From NCBI GenBank assembly GCA_964526635.1, contig CAZGLR010000069.1, positions 1 through 17,774 of the forward strand: 17,774 nt of DNA, written 5' to 3'. Source of the DNA: CAZGLR01 sp964526635. Lineage in GTDB: Bacteria > Zixibacteria > MSB-5A5 > GN15 > JAAZOE01. The position numbers and the translations under genes are program-made. The notes beneath the pieces were generated by a model. The model was not told the origin of the DNA. It saw only the letters and a program-made list of their open reading frames with translations, and searched no databases. How positions within the stretch are numbered: the stretch's first letter is position 1; the number at the start of each line of letters is the position of its first letter. Positions 14,526 through 17,774 of the stretch are shown here, one piece after another.

Positions 14526-14567
14526 GGCAGGAAGTCGACAATGCACATCCTTATCAGGCCACCGGTC
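14526..14567. repeat. Dispersed palindromic repeat, copy 1
   Basis: It starts GGCAGGAA, continues CGACAATGC, and ends GGCCACCGGTC, as in the copy at the right window edge. Its inner palindrome has decayed: CTTATCAGG replaces the inverse arm. Confidence 0.6.
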
Positions 14568-14747
14568 AACTAATGCTGACCTCTTTAGGCATGCGAGCGA
14601 CACTTTGTATTCAGACAATTGGAATGAGTGGGACAAACCAATAGAACAACCAAATCAATTGGAATTTGTGCCCATCCTGGGACCAAAACCCGTAACCGGC
14701 ATGTGGCGGAATGTAATACAAATAATATAGTCGTGTCAAATGAGATA

Positions 14748-14790
14748 ACGGGAAGGCGACAACCGCGGTGCATTATCGGGCCACCCGGCC
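14748..14790. repeat. Dispersed palindromic repeat, copy 2
   Basis: GGGAAGGCGACAA and GCATTATCGGGCCACCCGG match the frame of copies 1 and 3, while the left inner arm has diverged (CCGCGGTGC). Confidence 0.55.
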
Positions 14791-14900
14791 GAGATCCTCA
14801 ATTAGGCCAACCCGTGATTAATCTGCATTGATTTCTATAACGGGAAGATGCCCTCGGATGCGAAATAGATGCCACCCTCGGCCATCCGGGTGAATGCCGA

Positions 14901-15326
14901 CTATGCTGCCGATCGGTGGAACAGGCGCCGGATCTTCTCCGGAGGCCGGATGATGTACATCAAAAGCGTAAATCCGGCGATAATGATTGTTGGGATCACA
15001 ATCACTTCAATCGGGACATCGGGGTAAATTAACCGTTCGAGCCATTCGATTATAAAGGACCGCTGTTTCTCGGTCGAAGGGTCAATTCGTTGGCGCAGTT
15101 GATATTCCCATTCGGTAAGCGGGCAGAGACGATTCAGAATGGGCATAGCCGCGACAAAGAGGATGCCCAGCAGATGGATCGTACGAAAGAGCCATCGATC
15201 CCAGAAGGCCGGGCGCCAGAATCCACGAATAGTAAGAATGAAGCCATAGATCATGAAGATAATCCAGGCGAAGTGGAGAATGATCAAAATATAGGCAAGT
15301 ATTTCGTAAATCATGGCCATTTCCAT
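14901..15326 (-). CDS. DUF2784 family membrane protein
   Basis: A 141-residue protein with about four TM helices (near 8-34, 47-66 and 106-126, plus a weaker segment). Features of DUF2784 are the N-terminal 'LAYILIILHFAWIIFMIYGF', 'NRLCPLTEWEYQLRQR' (the conserved CPLT-E-LR motif) and 'FIIEWLERLIYPDVP'. The function of the family is unknown. The most upstream start is used; Met codons at residues 3 and 5 are possible alternatives. It stands alone, convergent with the hydrolase homologue. Confidence 0.88.
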   Translation of the reverse strand: MEMAMIYEILAYILIILHFAWIIFMIYGFILTIRGFWRPAFWDRWLFRTIHLLGILFVAAMPILNRLCPLTEWEYQLRQRIDPSTEKQRSFIIEWLERLIYPDVPIEVIVIPTIIIAGFTLLMYIIRPPEKIRRLFHRSAA

Positions 15327-15438
15327 AATACAATACGGAATAATCTCCGTTTGAAGGAATATACGCGTCGTAACGCTTTGCGCGTTGGCAGACAGGATGA
15401 AATGGCAAACAGTGGAGTTATATGTTTATGTCGCAGAA

Positions 15439-15714
15439 TCACCCGCAACAGACATTAAAACTATCGTGGCTCGCCAAAAAATCGAAATCAGGATCGATCC
15501 AGCGCCGGCCATTTGCTTTAACGGTAACCATTCTCGTCTTTGTGCTCCAATCCAGCGACCGGAATGCATAATCGATCATATCGTCACGCAAGGCAAAATC
15601 ATCCTCAATATCCACCCAGACAGCCGGCTTGTCGTCCCATACCTGGAGTTTGTAACAGGGATACGTCCTTGAACGATCGGCCTCCGGCGTTGATTCCGTT
15701 CTTTTACTTTTCAT
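15439..15714 (-). CDS. Small hypothetical protein
   Basis: A 91-residue frame that I do not recognise. It is rich in Asp and aromatic residues (KLQVWDDKPAVWVDIEDDF, RRWIDPDFDF) and looks like a small soluble alpha/beta protein rather than random sequence; a Cys pair lies at the end (NVCCG). GAGAG sits some six bases before ATG, and a candidate reverse promoter (TTGACA, 15854-15849) lies about 135 bases upstream. No overlapping gene competes. It may be real, but the evidence is limited to composition and position. Confidence 0.5.
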   Translation of the reverse strand: MKSKRTESTPEADRSRTYPCYKLQVWDDKPAVWVDIEDDFALRDDMIDYAFRSLDWSTKTRMVTVKANGRRWIDPDFDFLASHDSFNVCCG

Positions 15715-15825
15715 AAATTTCTCTCAATCCTGTGAGTTTAAGCCTGCCGAGATTACAGGAGAATCCAGAGGAAATGGAATCACATCTATGTCACATCTTG
15801 GAAGGTGCTTGAAAAGTAAACTGTG

Positions 15826-15854
15826 GTAACACATAAGTATAGCGATAGTGTCAA
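15826..15854 (-). promoter_or_regulatory. Weak candidate reverse promoter for the small hypothetical gene
   Basis: On the reverse strand a perfect TTGACA (15854-15849) is followed after 17 bases by TGTTAC (15831-15826), a poor -10 match. It points toward the gene starting at 15714. Confidence 0.22.
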
Positions 15855-15900
15855 CGATTTGAAAGGCAATCTCTTGCGGGCGTCGAGTTGGCCAGGCCGC

Positions 15901-17592
15901 TCACCGGTAAATATCCATCAGGCGTTTCTCGGCATCGGCGCTGCCGATAAGCACAATTTCATCATCGGCGCCAAGCACTTCTGATGGTGCCGGATTGATG
16001 TTCAGATTGTCGTCTTTGCCGATGGCGATGACACTGCATCCGGTTTGCTGACGGATGGGAACCTCGGCCAGGGATTTTCCGGCAAACGACTCATGGACCG
16101 GAACCCGAAACACATTCAACCCCTCGGCCACCATCATTATTCGATTCGGGAGTAACAGATTGATGATAGTACTTGCCCCAATCGAGGCATGTGACATGAC
16201 CAGATCCGCCCCGGCGCTATGCAGCTTGGAGATGTTACGATCGATGTTCGCCCGGCTGATGATCTGTACATCAGAGCGAAGCTTCCGGCAGTAAATAGTG
16301 AGATAGACATTGACCGAGTCGTCATGCGTCGTGACAAGAACTGAAGTCGCTTCGCGTATGCCTGCCTTCGCGAGTATGCGAATATCGGCGGCATCTCCTT
16401 CGATATAGTTTTCACCACGGATAAATCGCGGATTTTTTTCAACGATTCGGTAATGGATACCACGCTGTTCGAGGACGTTGGCTGCCGCCAGCCCAACCCG
16501 ACCGCCTCCCAGGATAAGAACCGGAGCCTCGGTCGTGGGACGGTTATCGTGTGTATAGTAGACTTTTTCGAAATTCTCCAGTTGTTCAGCGGATCCGGCG
16601 AGAACAAGCACCGTGGTTGAGTCAATGCGCGAATCCGATCGCGGTACCCGGAATTGCCCGCGTTTCCAGAAACCGACTACCGTTGCCCCGGTTTTTTCAC
16701 GAATCCGACTGCTAATGAGCGTTTGTCCTTCAAGTGGTGTTCGCATCGCCGAAGCCTCGGCAATGATCAACTTATCAAACCGTCCGATAACATTTGCTCC
16801 GATACTCATGCCAAGCGTCCGGCGCGCCAGTGATTCACCGAGCATTTTCATGAACTGAAAAACGTAGGTGCTCCCGGCGAGCTGGAGGATGTCGATAGAA
16901 TCGTCCGAATCGGCGTTTGTGACGATCGGGACGTCTTTGGATACCTCGCGCGCTGTGAACGCAATGTTGGTATTGAGCGTGTCTTCATTATTGGCAACCA
17001 GCAATGCGGCATTCTCGATTCTGAGGCGTCGATATGTTTCGCCGTCAACAAGGTCGCCGACAGACACCTTTAAATCCATTTCATAGAGTTCCAACGCCCG
17101 ACGCTGGTCTGGTGCGACAATCACATACTGATAATTATACTTGGTCAGTTTGCGGACCAGGTTGATTGTGAGGTTGTCAAAACTGGTTAGAATAATATGC
17201 CCTGCTGTCTTCGGTGGTAATTCACGAGGAGTTTTTGCCCGCGACTGGGCTTCAAGCCATGGGGCGTAGAAGAACTGAATGAAGGTAAACGGCAACATCA
17301 CCAGCAAAAACAGAATGCCGGAAAGCAAAACGATCAGCGAAAACGCTTTGCCCAAATCACTAACGAAAGTAATATCGCCAAAACCAAGCGTGGACATAAC
17401 CGTCAGGGTCCAGTATAGACCGGTTATCCAGGAATACTCCCTGCCCTCGTAGAGCATGATGAAGTGGAAGATGACACTGTATACTACCACCAGCAATGTC
17501 AGCACAAACAAAAACCGCAGCAGGAGTTTCATATTCTGCTTGGTGGTCCGGCTGCGGGCAAAGAACATGATTTGCGCTGGAAGATATTTCAT
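15901..17592 (-). CDS. Two-TM potassium channel with tandem RCK (TrkA-N/TrkA-C) domains
   Basis: A 563-residue inner-membrane ion channel. TM1 lies at about 24-46, the pore helix and selectivity filter at 58-73 (STLGFGD, a variant of TVGYGD), and TM2 at about 83-108. The cytoplasmic part has two RCK units. The first, about 131-250, has lost the glycine-rich nucleotide motif (ILTSFDN), and its RCK-C lies at about 270-340. The second, about 357-475, keeps GGGRVG (362-367) with an acidic residue at the next strand end (IVEKN), and its RCK-C lies at about 490-563. This resembles GsuK/MthK-like channels gated by ligands such as nucleotides or Ca2+. Leu and Phe in the filter should still conduct K+. 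It is monocistronic as far as seen. Confidence 0.93.
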   Translation of the reverse strand: MKYLPAQIMFFARSRTTKQNMKLLLRFLFVLTLLVVVYSVIFHFIMLYEGREYSWITGLYWTLTVMSTLGFGDITFVSDLGKAFSLIVLLSGILFLLVMLPFTFIQFFYAPWLEAQSRAKTPRELPPKTAGHIILTSFDNLTINLVRKLTKYNYQYVIVAPDQRRALELYEMDLKVSVGDLVDGETYRRLRIENAALLVANNEDTLNTNIAFTAREVSKDVPIVTNADSDDSIDILQLAGSTYVFQFMKMLGESLARRTLGMSIGANVIGRFDKLIIAEASAMRTPLEGQTLISSRIREKTGATVVGFWKRGQFRVPRSDSRIDSTTVLVLAGSAEQLENFEKVYYTHDNRPTTEAPVLILGGGRVGLAAANVLEQRGIHYRIVEKNPRFIRGENYIEGDAADIRILAKAGIREATSVLVTTHDDSVNVYLTIYCRKLRSDVQIISRANIDRNISKLHSAGADLVMSHASIGASTIINLLLPNRIMMVAEGLNVFRVPVHESFAGKSLAEVPIRQQTGCSVIAIGKDDNLNINPAPSEVLGADDEIVLIGSADAEKRLMDIYR

Positions 17593-17732
17593 AGCTGCAT
17601 TCCATTGTGTGAGTGATGGTCCCGGAGTCCGGCATCGATTGTCAGAAAACCCGGATAAATTTCGTGAGAATATAAGTCACAAGTTCTGCTCTGGCAATGA
17701 TGATTCGGGGATTTGTTTGGTGGTTTATTTGA

Positions 17733-17774
17733 GGCAGGAATCCGACAATGCTTTGCATTGTCGGGCCACCGGTC
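17733..17774. repeat. Dispersed palindromic repeat, copy 3 (reaches window edge)
   Basis: It contains a perfect 10-base inverted repeat: CCGACAATGC (17742-17751), loop TTT, GCATTGTCGG (17755-17764), then GCCACCGGTC. It is the best preserved of three copies and stands about 140 bases upstream of the K+ channel gene. It may extend beyond the window. Confidence 0.68.

Larger units (their letters stand above)
14524..14900. other. Intergenic stretch between convergent genes
   Basis: No gene is supported between the rightward hydrolase homologue and the leftward DUF2784 gene. Two copies of a palindromic repeat lie here (14526-14567 and 14748-14790). No T-run terminator is evident. Confidence 0.55.

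Overview
The window looks like chromosomal DNA of a Gram-negative-type bacterium: there is a lipoprotein PstS, several secreted or periplasm-facing proteins, densely packed operons, and roughly balanced GC. Repetitive intergenic palindromes and the gene mix would fit an environmental lineage such as a candidate phylum of the FCB group, but no marker gene fixes the taxonomy. TGA ends many ordinary genes here (permease, arsR, both arsC, arsM, acr3, pstC), so the standard code applies.

Region 1 (251-4136, +) is a four-gene operon. It encodes a secreted thioredoxin-fold-like protein with a cysteine-rich tail, a MacB/FtsX-type ABC permease with cysteines in its extracytoplasmic domain, its ATPase, and a membrane-anchored DUF1573 protein. 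The last gene is the most notable item. Its reading frame is crossed by one in-frame TGA (3327-3329), exactly where the family motif S-C-G-C-T has its first cysteine, and the frame then runs open to 4136. Read as selenocysteine, the product is a 398-residue protein whose only sulfur/selenium redox residues are U130 and C132. A modest hairpin lies directly after the TGA at SECIS-like distance. This would be a selenoprotein in an uncharacterised envelope thiol/selenol ABC system.

Region 2 (4182-7577, +) is a compact arsenic operon behind a consensus sigma-70-type promoter and an inverted repeat: arsR, arsC, arsM, a second arsC, acr3. The first four genes overlap by a few bases. It encodes sensing, arsenate reduction, methylation and arsenite export.

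Region 3 (7649-12060, +) is a complete pstS-pstC-pstA-pstB-phoU phosphate uptake operon, ended by a strong intrinsic terminator at 12228-12252. Its position directly after acr3 fits the known coupling of arsenate and phosphate handling.

Region 4 (12061-17774) is looser. It holds an XRE regulator/membrane protein pair (-), a YdjM-type membrane hydrolase homologue (+), a DUF2784 membrane protein (-), a small hypothetical protein (-) and a two-RCK-domain K+ channel (-). Intergenic repeats separate them: a duplicated terminator-bearing element (12183 and 13308) and three copies of a palindromic element (14526, 14748, 17733). I saw no tRNA, rRNA, CRISPR array or insertion sequence.
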